Shown here: positions 7,744 through 16,161 of the stretch, piece by piece
Layout: every line of letters begins with the position of its first letter
Numbering within the stretch: position 1 is the first letter of the stretch
Assembly (NCBI RefSeq): GCF_025995175.1
Contig: NZ_BAPV01000002.1
Location: 1-64,000 of the forward strand
From: Asaia krungthepensis NRIC 0535
GTDB taxonomy: Bacteria; Pseudomonadota; Alphaproteobacteria; Acetobacterales; Acetobacteraceae
Direction of reading: 5' to 3'
Length of the DNA: 64,000 nucleotides
Translations under genes and position numbers: made by a program
The notes under the pieces: model-generated
Database searches by the model: none
Told to the model about the DNA's origin: nothing
The model's input: the letters and a program-made list of their open reading frames with translations, nothing else

Positions 7744-8310
7744 ATGAAGCAGCAGGCAAACCTGATTCGCGCCGGACAGGTTATTGAGCATGACGGTCGT
7801 CGCTGGACGGTTCTCAAGCAGCAGATCATCACACCGGGCAAGGGTGGCGCCTTCATTCAGGTCGAGATGCGTGACCTGAACACGGGCAACAAGACCAATG
7901 AGCGCTGGCGCACCGCCGACACCGTCGAGCGCCTGATGACGGAAGACAAGGACTACACCTATTCCTACACGGATGGTGACAACATCGTCCTGATGGACCC
8001 GGAAACCTTCGAGCAGGTCATGCTGCACAAGGACATCTTCGGCGACCAGCTGCCCTTCCTGCAGGACAACATGGAACTGAACGTGAAGCTGGTTGAGGGC
8101 GATCCGGTTGGCGTGTCCCTACCCCCGCATGTCACGCTCGAGATCACCGAAGCCGATCCGGTTGTGAAGGGTCAGACGGCCAGCTCGTCCTACAAGCCTG
8201 CCCTGCTCTCCAATGGCGTCAAGACCATGGTTCCGCCCTTCATCGAAGCCGGTGAGCGCGTGGTCGTTCGCACGGATGACGCTTCGTACGTCGAACGCGC
8301 CAAGGCCTGA
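7744..8310 (+). CDS. efp: translation elongation factor P
   Basis: 188 residues, full length for EF-P, with the three beta-barrel domains in order. The loop TPGKGGAF places the modifiable lysine at K33, equivalent to K34 of E. coli. EF-P binds between the P and E sites and relieves ribosome stalling at polyproline. With epmA and epmB 2 kb upstream, K33 is expected to carry beta-lysine rather than rhamnose (which needs Arg at this place) or aminopentanol. Codon use is biased towards frequent codons, consistent with high expression. A promoter should lie in the 187 bp upstream. Confidence 0.95.
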   Translation: MKQQANLIRAGQVIEHDGRRWTVLKQQIITPGKGGAFIQVEMRDLNTGNKTNERWRTADTVERLMTEDKDYTYSYTDGDNIVLMDPETFEQVMLHKDIFGDQLPFLQDNMELNVKLVEGDPVGVSLPPHVTLEITEADPVVKGQTASSSYKPALLSNGVKTMVPPFIEAGERVVVRTDDASYVERAKA

Positions 8311-8426
8311 TCACCCCACTGACGGGGATGCGCTTCTGGCGCGCCCCCGATCGCGAGGCCCGGTGACGGGCTTTGCCAAGACACGACGACCCTGCTCTTT
8401 CACAGTCTCTCATCAGGATTATTGCC

Positions 8427-9257
8427 ATGCGTCTCTCGCCGCATATGACCGTCATGCAGAATGCTGCGCAAAAGGCAGCAAAGCGCCTCCTGCGCGATTT
8501 CGCCGAAGTCGAGCAGCTTCAGGTCAGCATCAAGGGACCGGGCGATTTCGTCTCGCAGGCCGATCTGCGTGCCGAACAGACAATCCGTGATGAACTCGCC
8601 CGCGCCCGCCCCGGCTATGCTTTCCTGATGGAGGAGAGCGGCAGTTCAGGCGGCGATAACTGGACATGGCGCTGGATTGTCGATCCGCTGGACGGCACCT
8701 CGAACTTCCTGCATGGCATTCCGCAATGGGCCATTTCCATCGCCCTGCAGCGTCGCCATCCGGATGGATCGACCGAAATCGTGGCCGCCATGGTCTATAA
8801 CCCGGCATCCAATGAAATGTTCTGGGCTGAGAAAGGCGTCGGGGCGTTCCTGAACGAGCGTCGCATCCGCGTTTCCGCGCGTCGCGACCTTTCGGAATCG
8901 CTTATCGCAACCGGCATTCCGTTCGCCAAGACGCCCGCCGATCGTCGCCTGCCTTTCGGTCGCACCCTCGCCGCCCTCATGCCCCATGTCGCCGGGTTCC
9001 GCCGCTTCGGTGCGGCAGCTCTGGACCTCGCCTGGGTGGCCGCTGGCCGCTATGAGGCTTTCTGGGAAATCGGACTCAAGCCATGGGATTGCGCTGCCGG
9101 TCTGCTGATCGTTCGCGAAGCAGGCGGCTATGTGACCGACCCCGAAGGTCTGGAAATCACCGACCTCGATAACGACGTCACGCTCGTTGCGGGCAATGCC
9201 CAGCTTCATGGTCCGATCCGGACCATCGTGCTCGACGCCCTCACACGCAAGGCCTGA
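8427..9257 (+). CDS. suhB: inositol monophosphatase family protein
   Basis: 276 residues from MRLSPHM; an earlier in-frame Met at 8373 is possible but lacks family similarity. Lithium-sensitive phosphatase signatures are complete: MEESG at 68-72, WIVDPLDGTSNF at 83-94, and KPWDCAAGLLIVREAGG near the end, giving the three-metal site. The family hydrolyses myo-inositol phosphates, and in proteobacteria SuhB also binds RNA polymerase/NusA to aid rRNA transcription. It follows efp by about 120 bp on the same strand. Confidence 0.88.
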   Translation: MRLSPHMTVMQNAAQKAAKRLLRDFAEVEQLQVSIKGPGDFVSQADLRAEQTIRDELARARPGYAFLMEESGSSGGDNWTWRWIVDPLDGTSNFLHGIPQWAISIALQRRHPDGSTEIVAAMVYNPASNEMFWAEKGVGAFLNERRIRVSARRDLSESLIATGIPFAKTPADRRLPFGRTLAALMPHVAGFRRFGAAALDLAWVAAGRYEAFWEIGLKPWDCAAGLLIVREAGGYVTDPEGLEITDLDNDVTLVAGNAQLHGPIRTIVLDALTRKA

Positions 9258-9461
9258 CGCATACAACCGACTGCATGACGTCAGAATGGCGAGGTCCGGC
9301 CCCGACAGCCTGACATCGGCGTAAAGGCCGGAATTTTCTCCTGCCCGCTCCATCAGGACGGGCAGGCGCGCAAAAAATTCCAGCGCGCGAGGGAACCCAC
9401 GGAAACATCGTCTCATTCCCCATTGCTTGCGCGGGGTGAGCGCGATTAGGATCGCCGGGTC

Positions 9462-10349
9462 ATGAAACGGCCGATCCTTCTCTCCCTCCTGTTCTCGGCC
9501 GGTTTTCCGGCTGCCACACTGAATTCTGCGCCCGCCATGGCCCAGGTGACGTCCAATGACGATGCCCTGCCTGCGGCCGCAGCCCCATCGAAGTCTGCTT
9601 CCGGCAAAACAGCCGCCAAGAGCACTTCAGCCGCGACGGGAAAATCGTCTCATGCGTCCCCGCACAAGCCGTCCGCAGAGAAAGCAGCTTCCGGAAAATC
9701 TGCCGCAGCGAAATCCGGGTCCGGAACATCAGCTTCGCAGAAAACTCCAGCCAGCAATACCTCTGCACCGGATACTGCCCTGCCCGGCAAGAGTGCTTCC
9801 CCGCTGGTCTCTCATGCGCCCGCCTCTCAACGCGTAGGGCTTCCCCCCGATGTGCCCGAGCAGCCCCCTCGCCCTGTCGTTATTCCGCCACCCGGCGTCG
9901 CCGTCCCGACCCATCCGCCGGTTCCCCCGGAGGAGATCAAGGCGGATCCCGATGCCAAGGGAAAAATCGAGAAGCAGGCACATGGGCTGCGCGTCCTTTT
10001 CGACGCCAACAGCAGCGCCATGAATCAGGCCATGATCGATGCTGTGCGCGAGGAGGCGAGGCAACTTGCCGGCAAACCGACACTTCGCGTGACGCTCTGG
10101 GCATCGGCAAGCGGCACGAATGAAGATCTCTCGACGCCACGGCGCGTCGCCCTGGCCCGCGCCCTGGCCATACGCTCCATCCTGATTCGGGAGGGCGTTG
10201 CCACGACGCGCATCTACCCGCGCGCCACCGGCCTGGCCCATGCGGGCACGGAGCCCGCGGATCGTCTCGATATCATCGCAGAGGGTGCCGTACCGGCCCC
10301 GATTTCTGAAGCCCAGTTCGGAACCGCATCGAGGACCCCCACCCCATGA
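9462..10349 (+). CDS. exported OmpA-like protein with Lys/Ala/Ser/Pro-rich linker
   Basis: 295 residues. Signal peptide at 1-28 (ends ...NSAPAMA). Residues 35-110 form a low-complexity Lys/Ala/Ser-rich spacer, 115-160 are Pro-rich (typical for crossing the periplasm), and the last 130 residues resemble an OmpA C-terminal peptidoglycan-binding fold (LRVLFDANSSAMNQAMIDAV, LRVTLWASASGTNED, RRVALARALAIRSILIREGV). Several conserved positions of canonical OmpA domains, including the NxxLSxxRA-type element, are degenerate. It overlaps the next gene by 4 bp (ATGA), so the three genes 9462-12541 are one translationally coupled unit. Function unknown; see the stator-like trio finding. Confidence 0.75.
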   Translation: MKRPILLSLLFSAGFPAATLNSAPAMAQVTSNDDALPAAAAPSKSASGKTAAKSTSAATGKSSHASPHKPSAEKAASGKSAAAKSGSGTSASQKTPASNTSAPDTALPGKSASPLVSHAPASQRVGLPPDVPEQPPRPVVIPPPGVAVPTHPPVPPEEIKADPDAKGKIEKQAHGLRVLFDANSSAMNQAMIDAVREEARQLAGKPTLRVTLWASASGTNEDLSTPRRVALARALAIRSILIREGVATTRIYPRATGLAHAGTEPADRLDIIAEGAVPAPISEAQFGTASRTPTP

Positions 10350-11518
10350 CCCGCCCGACGCTCTACCTCCTGCGCATGGGGATCTTTCTGGTCCTTGTCG
10401 CCGCTGTCGCAGCACTGCTGAGCAAGACGCTCTACGCCGCCTTCTTCGCCAATCCTGCGCTGGACGGGCTGATTCTCGGCGTGCTGATCATTGGCATTCT
10501 CTGGAATCTGCGCACGGTGCTGCGTCTCATGCCCGAGGTGAAATGGGTGGACCAGCTGCGCGTGAACCGCACCGGCCTCGCCCAGCCCGAACCCCCGCGT
10601 CTCCTCGGTGCGCTGGCACGCAATCTGGCGGCGCGTACGTCAACGGGGCGTTTGAGCCTGTCGCATCAATCGGCTCAGGCAACCCTCGACAGCCTTTCCG
10701 GTCGCCTCGATGAATCGCGCGATATTTCGCGCTATATGACCAGCCTGCTGATCTATCTCGGTCTGCTCGGTACTTTCTACGGGCTCCTGCTCACGGTCAG
10801 CTCCATTGCAGGGGTGATCGGCGGCATGAGCGTTGGCGATGGCAATCTCGATGCGATGTTCGGTCAGCTCAAATCCGGCCTTGCCGAACCGCTCAAGGGC
10901 ATGTCGACCGCCTTCTCAGGCTCCATGTTCGGTCTGGCAGGCGCACTGATCCTCGGCTTTCTCGATCTCAATGCGGGGCAGGCCCAGAACCGCTTCTTCA
11001 ATGAAGTCGAGGAATGGCTGGTTGGCATCACCAAGCAGGGCGGCACGCTGATCGAAGGCGGTGACGCCTCCGTTCCCGCCTATGTCCAGGCATTGCTGGA
11101 GCAGACCGCGGAGAACCTCGAAACGCTTCAGAATGTCGTCTCACGCAGCGAAGAGAGCCGCATGCAGCAGCTTCAGGTGATGGACGGGTTGCAAGAACGG
11201 CTCAAGGCCATGACGGATCTGCTTCAGTCCAACCAGAAGATGATGAACCGCGTGGCCGAGGGGCAGGCGCTTCTTGGCCCGTTCCTCAAACATGTCGGCG
11301 AGGCCGCGACACCGGGCACTGCGGCCTTCAACGATGCGAAAGACAGCCGCGAGCAATTCAGCCGCATCGAAGGGCATATCGTGCGCCTGATCGAGGAGCT
11401 TCACAGCGGACGTGCCCAGATGGCTGGCGAGATTCGAAACGATCTGCGCGTTCTAGCCCGCACCATCGCCGCCACCAGCCCCGGCGGCTCGACGGTCGTC
11501 CCCCCCGTTTCTCAATAA
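10346..11518 (+). CDS. MotA/TolQ/ExbB-type proton channel family protein
   Basis: 390 residues with three clear membrane segments: 7-26, about 33-55 and, after an amphipathic region, 133-160 (MTSLLIYLGLLGTFYGLLL) and 195-215 (GSMFGLAGALILGFL). The last two correspond to the MotA/TolQ channel helices, with the GTFYGLL and GLAGALILG glycine patterns. The C-terminal 170 residues are cytoplasmic and helical, lacking the flagellar MotA charged region that contacts FliG. The next gene encodes a MotB-like partner, so this is a stator-type ion-driven complex of unknown output. It overlaps the preceding gene by 4 bp and precedes the partner by 15 bp. Confidence 0.82.
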   Translation: MTRPTLYLLRMGIFLVLVAAVAALLSKTLYAAFFANPALDGLILGVLIIGILWNLRTVLRLMPEVKWVDQLRVNRTGLAQPEPPRLLGALARNLAARTSTGRLSLSHQSAQATLDSLSGRLDESRDISRYMTSLLIYLGLLGTFYGLLLTVSSIAGVIGGMSVGDGNLDAMFGQLKSGLAEPLKGMSTAFSGSMFGLAGALILGFLDLNAGQAQNRFFNEVEEWLVGITKQGGTLIEGGDASVPAYVQALLEQTAENLETLQNVVSRSEESRMQQLQVMDGLQERLKAMTDLLQSNQKMMNRVAEGQALLGPFLKHVGEAATPGTAAFNDAKDSREQFSRIEGHIVRLIEELHSGRAQMAGEIRNDLRVLARTIAATSPGGSTVVPPVSQ

Positions 11519-11533
11519 GGCGAGGCGGCTCTC

Positions 11534-12541
11534 ATGGCACGACGCTCCCGACGCAGTTCCCATGGTGGCGAACTCAATGCCTGGCCCGGCTATGTGGACG
11601 CGCTGTCCACGCTGCTCATGGTCGTTACCTTCGTGCTGCTCGTCTTTGTGCTGGGCCAGCAATTTCTCTCCGTCGCCCTGAGCAAGCGCACCCATTCGCT
11701 CGATGCGTTGCGTCAGCAACTTGCCGCCCTGCAGCAGACCCTGTCGATGACAGAGGCCAAGAACACCCAGCTCAATTCCATGGTGGCGAGCCTCACCACC
11801 GATCGCGACAGCGCCAAACGCCAGGCCGACGTCCTGACGCAGCAGCTTGCCACGCTGAACGGCACCATCGCCGAAAAGGAGCAGGCCCTTGCGGCCGCCG
11901 GTCAGGCCACGCAATCCGATCAGGCCACCATCGCGCAACTCAAATCCCAGCTCGAGCAGCTTAATCAGCAGCTTCTTGCTATCGGGCAGGCGCTCGATAT
12001 CGCCAAGAAGGACGTCACGGCGCGTGACCAGCAGATCACCGATCTGGGCAACAAGCTGAATGTGGCTCTGGCCGACAAGGTCAACCAGCTCAAGCGCTAT
12101 CGGTCAGAGTTCTTCGGCCGCCTTCAGGACATCCTGAAGAACCAGAAAGGTGTGGAAATCGTCGGCGACCGGTTCGTGTTCCAGAGCTCCATTCTCTTCC
12201 CGCAAGGCAGCGCCGATCTGACCTCTGAGGGTGAGAAGGAAATCGCAGCGCTCGCCCATACCTTCAAGCAGGTCTCCAGCCAGATCCCCACCGATATCCC
12301 CTGGATCCTGCGTGTGGACGGCCATGCCGACAAGCAGCCCATCCACACGGCCTTCCCCAGCAACTGGGAATTGTCGAGCGCGCGCGCCATTACCGTGGTC
12401 AAGGTGCTGATCCGCGAAGGGGTGGATCCGCATCATCTCGCAGCCACGGGCTTCTCTGATTACCAGCCCCTCGACCAGGGCAATAATGCCGCTGCGTACA
12501 CACGCAACCGCCGCATCGAATTCCGCCTGACGGATCGCTGA
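11534..12541 (+). CDS. MotB-like peptidoglycan-binding stator partner
   Basis: 335 residues. One N-terminal membrane helix (about 20-46) begins YVDALSTLLMVVTF, with D22 placed like the proton-carrying Asp of MotB. Residues 55-190 form a long coiled coil rich in Gln/Leu heptads. The C-terminal 140 residues are an OmpA-family peptidoglycan-binding domain (RVDGHADKQPI, NWELSSARAITVVKVLI, TRNRRIEFRL). It pairs with the preceding MotA-like channel. The long coiled coil is unusual for flagellar MotB, which has a short plug and linker. An envelope-spanning machine powered by ion flow is the best reading. Confidence 0.85.
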   Translation: MARRSRRSSHGGELNAWPGYVDALSTLLMVVTFVLLVFVLGQQFLSVALSKRTHSLDALRQQLAALQQTLSMTEAKNTQLNSMVASLTTDRDSAKRQADVLTQQLATLNGTIAEKEQALAAAGQATQSDQATIAQLKSQLEQLNQQLLAIGQALDIAKKDVTARDQQITDLGNKLNVALADKVNQLKRYRSEFFGRLQDILKNQKGVEIVGDRFVFQSSILFPQGSADLTSEGEKEIAALAHTFKQVSSQIPTDIPWILRVDGHADKQPIHTAFPSNWELSSARAITVVKVLIREGVDPHHLAATGFSDYQPLDQGNNAAAYTRNRRIEFRLTDR

Positions 12542-12572
12542 TAACGTTGCCCTCAAGGGCAATGAAACGTCA

Positions 12573-12602
12573 GGGAGAAATCGTTTCGCAACGGTTTCTC
12601 CC
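12573..12602 (+). other. stem-loop between stator operon and lepA
   Basis: GGGAGAAATCG (12573-12583) pairs with CGGTTTCTCCC (12592-12602) with one G-T wobble, leaving an 8-base loop. A second small hairpin, TTGCCC-TCAA-GGGCAA, lies just upstream. There is no T-run, so a simple intrinsic terminator is unlikely on the plus strand. It could attenuate transcription or structure the lepA leader. Confidence 0.5.
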
Positions 12603-12640
12603 CAATGACAAGAACGGCGCAATCGCTTATGTATCGCGCC

Positions 12641-14443
12641 ATGACCGGCACGCCCCTCTCCCAGATCCGCAATTTCTCGATCATCGCGCATATCGATCAC
12701 GGTAAGTCCACACTGGCTGACCGTCTGATCCAGGCCTGCGGTGCGCTCACGGCGCGAGAAATGAAGGAGCAGGTGCTCGACAACATGGAGCTCGAGCAGG
12801 AGCGCGGTATCACCATCAAGGCGCAGACCGTGCGCCTGACCTATCCGGCCAAGGATGGAAAGACCTATATCCTGAATCTCATGGACACGCCGGGCCATGT
12901 CGATTTCGCTTATGAGGTCAGCCGCTCCCTCGCAGCCTGCGAAGGGTCCATTCTGGTCGTCGATGCGTCCCAGGGTGTCGAGGCCCAGACGCTGGCCAAT
13001 GTCTATCAGGCCATCGACGCCAATCACGAGATCGTCCCGGTCCTGAACAAGGTCGACCTGCCCGCCGCCGATGTCGAACGCGTGCGCGCCCAGATCGAGG
13101 AAGTGGTCGGCATCCCCGCCGATGACGCCGTCGAGGTCTCTGCCAAGACCGGACTGAACATTGAGGGCGTGCTCGAGGCCCTCGTCACACGCCTGCCCCC
13201 GCCGAAGGGCGATGCCAACAAGCCGCTCCAGGCCCTTCTGGTCGATAGCTGGTACGACCCGTATCTCGGCGTCATCATTCTCGTGCGTATCATGGAAGGC
13301 ACGCTCAAGCGCGGCGACAAGATCCGCATGATGCAGGCAGGCTCGACCTACCACGTCGATCAGGTGGGCGTGTTCCTGCCCAAGATGACCGCAGTCGAAA
13401 CCCTTGGCCCGGGCGAGATGGGCTATATCAATGCTGCCATCAAGACGGTGGCCGATGTGGCGGTGGGTGATACCGTCACCCTCGATCGTACCCCTGCCGA
13501 CAAGCCTCTGGCCGGGTTCAAGCCCTCTATCCCTGTGGTGTGGTGCGGTCTCTTCCCCATTGATGCCGACGATTTCGAAAAGCTGCGCGACTCGCTCGCC
13601 AAGCTGCGCCTGAACGATGCCTCGTTCCATTTCGAGGCAGAAACCTCTGCGGCCCTCGGCTTCGGCTTCCGCTGCGGCTTCCTTGGCCTGCTGCATCTTG
13701 AGATCATCCAGGAGCGCCTGTCGCGCGAGTTCAATCTCGACCTGATCGCGACCGCACCGTCCGTGGTCTACAAGATGCATCTGACCAACGGCACGCAGGA
13801 AGATCTGCATAACCCTGCCGACATGCCCGACCCCGGCAAGATCGAGAAGATCGAAGAGCCGTGGATCAAGGCGACGATTCTGGTGCAGGACGAATATCTC
13901 GGCAGCGTGCTCACGCTTTGCAGCGAACGTCGCGGCATCCAGATGGATCTGACCTATGTCGGCAATCGCGCCATGGCCGTCTACCGCCTGCCGCTGAACG
14001 AGGTGGTGTTCGATTTCTACGACCGTCTGAAATCGCTGACACGCGGCTATGCCAGCTTCGATTACCAGATTGATGGCTATGAGGAGAGCGATCTCGTACG
14101 CATCTCGATCCTCGTCAATCAGGAGCCGGTCGACGCGCTGGCTTTCGTCGCCCATCGCACGGTTGCCGAAACACGCGGGCGCGCCATTTGCGGCAAGCTC
14201 AAGGATCTGATCCCCCGCCAGCTCTTCAAGATCGCCATTCAGGCCTCCATCGGCTCACGCATCATTGCGCGCGAGACACTCGGCGCGCTGTCGAAGGACG
14301 TGACGGCCAAGTGCTATGGCGGCGATATCTCGCGCAAGCGCAAGCTTCTGGAAAAGCAGAAGGAAGGCAAGAAGCGCATGCGTCAGTTCGGCAAGGTCGA
14401 AATCCCGCAAAGCGCCTTCCTCGCTGCGCTCAAGATGGACTGA
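12641..14443 (+). CDS. lepA: elongation factor 4 (LepA) GTPase
   Basis: 600 residues, full length. Ribosomal GTPase that acts in translation fidelity and initiation and associates with the membrane. The G1 loop [17 protein letters not shown] (G3) and NKVDLP (G4) are present, and the LepA-specific C-terminal domain ends ...[18 protein letters not shown] start at [17 protein letters not shown], where similarity begins; Met codons at 12605 and 12629 are alternatives without a clear ribosome site. It follows the stator genes by about 100 bp with hairpins in between. Confidence 0.95.
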   Translation: MTGTPLSQIRNFSIIAHIDHGKSTLADRLIQACGALTAREMKEQVLDNMELEQERGITIKAQTVRLTYPAKDGKTYILNLMDTPGHVDFAYEVSRSLAACEGSILVVDASQGVEAQTLANVYQAIDANHEIVPVLNKVDLPAADVERVRAQIEEVVGIPADDAVEVSAKTGLNIEGVLEALVTRLPPPKGDANKPLQALLVDSWYDPYLGVIILVRIMEGTLKRGDKIRMMQAGSTYHVDQVGVFLPKMTAVETLGPGEMGYINAAIKTVADVAVGDTVTLDRTPADKPLAGFKPSIPVVWCGLFPIDADDFEKLRDSLAKLRLNDASFHFEAETSAALGFGFRCGFLGLLHLEIIQERLSREFNLDLIATAPSVVYKMHLTNGTQEDLHNPADMPDPGKIEKIEEPWIKATILVQDEYLGSVLTLCSERRGIQMDLTYVGNRAMAVYRLPLNEVVFDFYDRLKSLTRGYASFDYQIDGYEESDLVRISILVNQEPVDALAFVAHRTVAETRGRAICGKLKDLIPRQLFKIAIQASIGSRIIARETLGALSKDVTAKCYGGDISRKRKLLEKQKEGKKRMRQFGKVEIPQSAFLAALKMD

Positions 14444-14481
14444 CCCCCAAGGGTCCAACAAAACAAAAAAGGGACTCTGTC

Positions 14482-15990
14482 ATGGCTTCCACCGCCGCCA
14501 TCCTCTTCATCCGCAACGATGCTGACGATATCGGCTGGTGGATCGCCTATCATCTGGCGGTAGGGTTCGACACGCTCATCATCTACGACGACGCGTCAAC
14601 CGATGGCACATGGGAGGTCATCCAGACTGCCTCGGGACTTTTCCCTATCGAGGCCCATCGCGTGACGCCGGATGACCGGTCTTTCGCCGAACGCCGTTCC
14701 GCCTGTCTTTCACAGGCCATCGATCAGGCAAGCGGGCGCTTCGACTGGGTCATCTGCCTCGACAGCGACGAATATGTCTGCCCGCAAGATGCAGTTTCCG
14801 TCCCGGATTATCTTGACCGTTTCCCCAACGCTGACGGCATCACACTCAACTGGTCTATTTTCGGTTCGGCCGGGCATGTCAAGCGCACGCGTGAGGCCCC
14901 TCTCTCCGCCTATACGCAGCGTGCGCCACTCAATTTTGCCGATCATGCCCTGGGCAAGACATTCATCCGACCCTCGGCCTATACGGGTCATGCCATCGAT
15001 ACCATCCACTGGGCGCTCGACCCACACCGCCATGTCCATGCCGATGGTACCGTGTTCGACCCGTCGCGCCCCCCGAACTGGGAGGGTGCGCGCCTTCTGC
15101 ATTACGTGACGCGCAACCTCACCCGCTATACCAGTCGCCTTGCATCCTGCTCACCGGGGCAGAAGGCACCCGATCTCTGGTCTCATTTCAACCGCAATGA
15201 TGAGACCGATCATGGAGCATCACGCTTCCTCCCTGCCACACGTGACTACGCAGCAAGGCTGTGGCGTGCCGGGCTCGAAACGCTTTACTGGCGGCTGCGC
15301 AAGGATATTACGGCACAGAGCCTGAGTTTCCTGCCCGATTCCGCTCTCACGGTCAGAGCCCATCGCAGTCTCACCTCACCACCCGAATTGCTTCTTGCGC
15401 AGCCCGGTACGCCGGATGGCCGGATCCTGGTTTGCGATCTGAGCACGGGCACGCTCGCCGTTGTCCCACCCGAGTCCCAGTCCGAAAAGCAGGAGCCTGT
15501 CTGGCTCGTTGTCGAGACTCACGATTCTGGCTCCACCTCCCCAGAGGCTTCGAGCAGCGGCTTCCTGATGCTGCCTGAAACGCGAGGCGCTGCCCCGGCA
15601 CTGGGCGTCACCCTGACCCATTGGCTTCCTGTACGCGTCACGGGTGCGCTCACAACGGAGACGCACGCTCTCGTCGGAATCAGCCTTTTGCCCGAAGAGA
15701 AACCAATCGGTCTGATCGAGACGGAAACCGTCGGGATTATCGATGATAGCACGCCGGCTTTCTGCGCCCGCTTCCGTGCAGCAGATCCCGTCCTGCTGGC
15801 CAGATTACGCGCTTATCTTGCTCTGCGCGGGCAGGGTGAAACCCTTCATGATTTCTGCGTCGGCATGGATCTCCTGCGCCATCCGGAGCCGGACGCCATG
15901 GGCTGCGCCATGATGCATCTCGACAGCGCAGCGCGAGCCGTACTGGAAACACGTTATGCGGGCCTGGTCCCGCCATGGCTGTACGCCTGA
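14482..15990 (+). CDS. glycosyltransferase family 2-like protein
   Basis: 502 residues from MASTAAILFIRND, preceded by AAAAGGGA. The first 260 residues match the Glyco_tranf_2_4 type fold: LIIYDDASTDGTWEV near 33-47 and the metal-binding VICLDSDEYVC about 92-102, then conserved WSIFGSAGH. The remaining 240 residues do not resemble a known domain and may be a target-binding region. No membrane segment or signal, so it is cytoplasmic. Such enzymes decorate surface polysaccharide or glycolipid; acceptor and donor are unknown. Follows lepA by 38 bp. Confidence 0.78.
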   Translation: MASTAAILFIRNDADDIGWWIAYHLAVGFDTLIIYDDASTDGTWEVIQTASGLFPIEAHRVTPDDRSFAERRSACLSQAIDQASGRFDWVICLDSDEYVCPQDAVSVPDYLDRFPNADGITLNWSIFGSAGHVKRTREAPLSAYTQRAPLNFADHALGKTFIRPSAYTGHAIDTIHWALDPHRHVHADGTVFDPSRPPNWEGARLLHYVTRNLTRYTSRLASCSPGQKAPDLWSHFNRNDETDHGASRFLPATRDYAARLWRAGLETLYWRLRKDITAQSLSFLPDSALTVRAHRSLTSPPELLLAQPGTPDGRILVCDLSTGTLAVVPPESQSEKQEPVWLVVETHDSGSTSPEASSSGFLMLPETRGAAPALGVTLTHWLPVRVTGALTTETHALVGISLLPEEKPIGLIETETVGIIDDSTPAFCARFRAADPVLLARLRAYLALRGQGETLHDFCVGMDLLRHPEPDAMGCAMMHLDSAARAVLETRYAGLVPPWLYA

Positions 15991-16161
15991 CACGACAACC
16001 GCAGTCACCCCCTGCCGAAGAGGCAAGGAACTCCTTTCTCGCAACATCGTAATCTTACGACACCGCCCACCGGGCACGGTCGCAGCGCGAGCACAGTATC
16101 GCGGTGTGATCCGCCTGAGGTGAGCACACGAGGATGACGTTCAAGCAGAAAGGCAAGACAC

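Noticed and set aside
8646-9423. Minus-strand frame over the suhB 3' end and the intergenic region (contains ARLPVLMERAGENSG)
   Set aside because: Part of it in 9258-9423 looks faintly coding, but most overlaps suhB, which is certain, and no start or partner supports it.
9462-12541. Zorya-type defence system
   Set aside because: A MotA/MotB-like pair is present, but no helicase/nuclease-type zorC/D/E genes adjoin; the next genes are lepA and a glycosyltransferase.
12104-14155. 683-codon minus-strand open frame over lepA
   Set aside because: Antisense shadow of a conserved gene in high-GC DNA; composition is His/Asp/Arg-skewed and no family fits.
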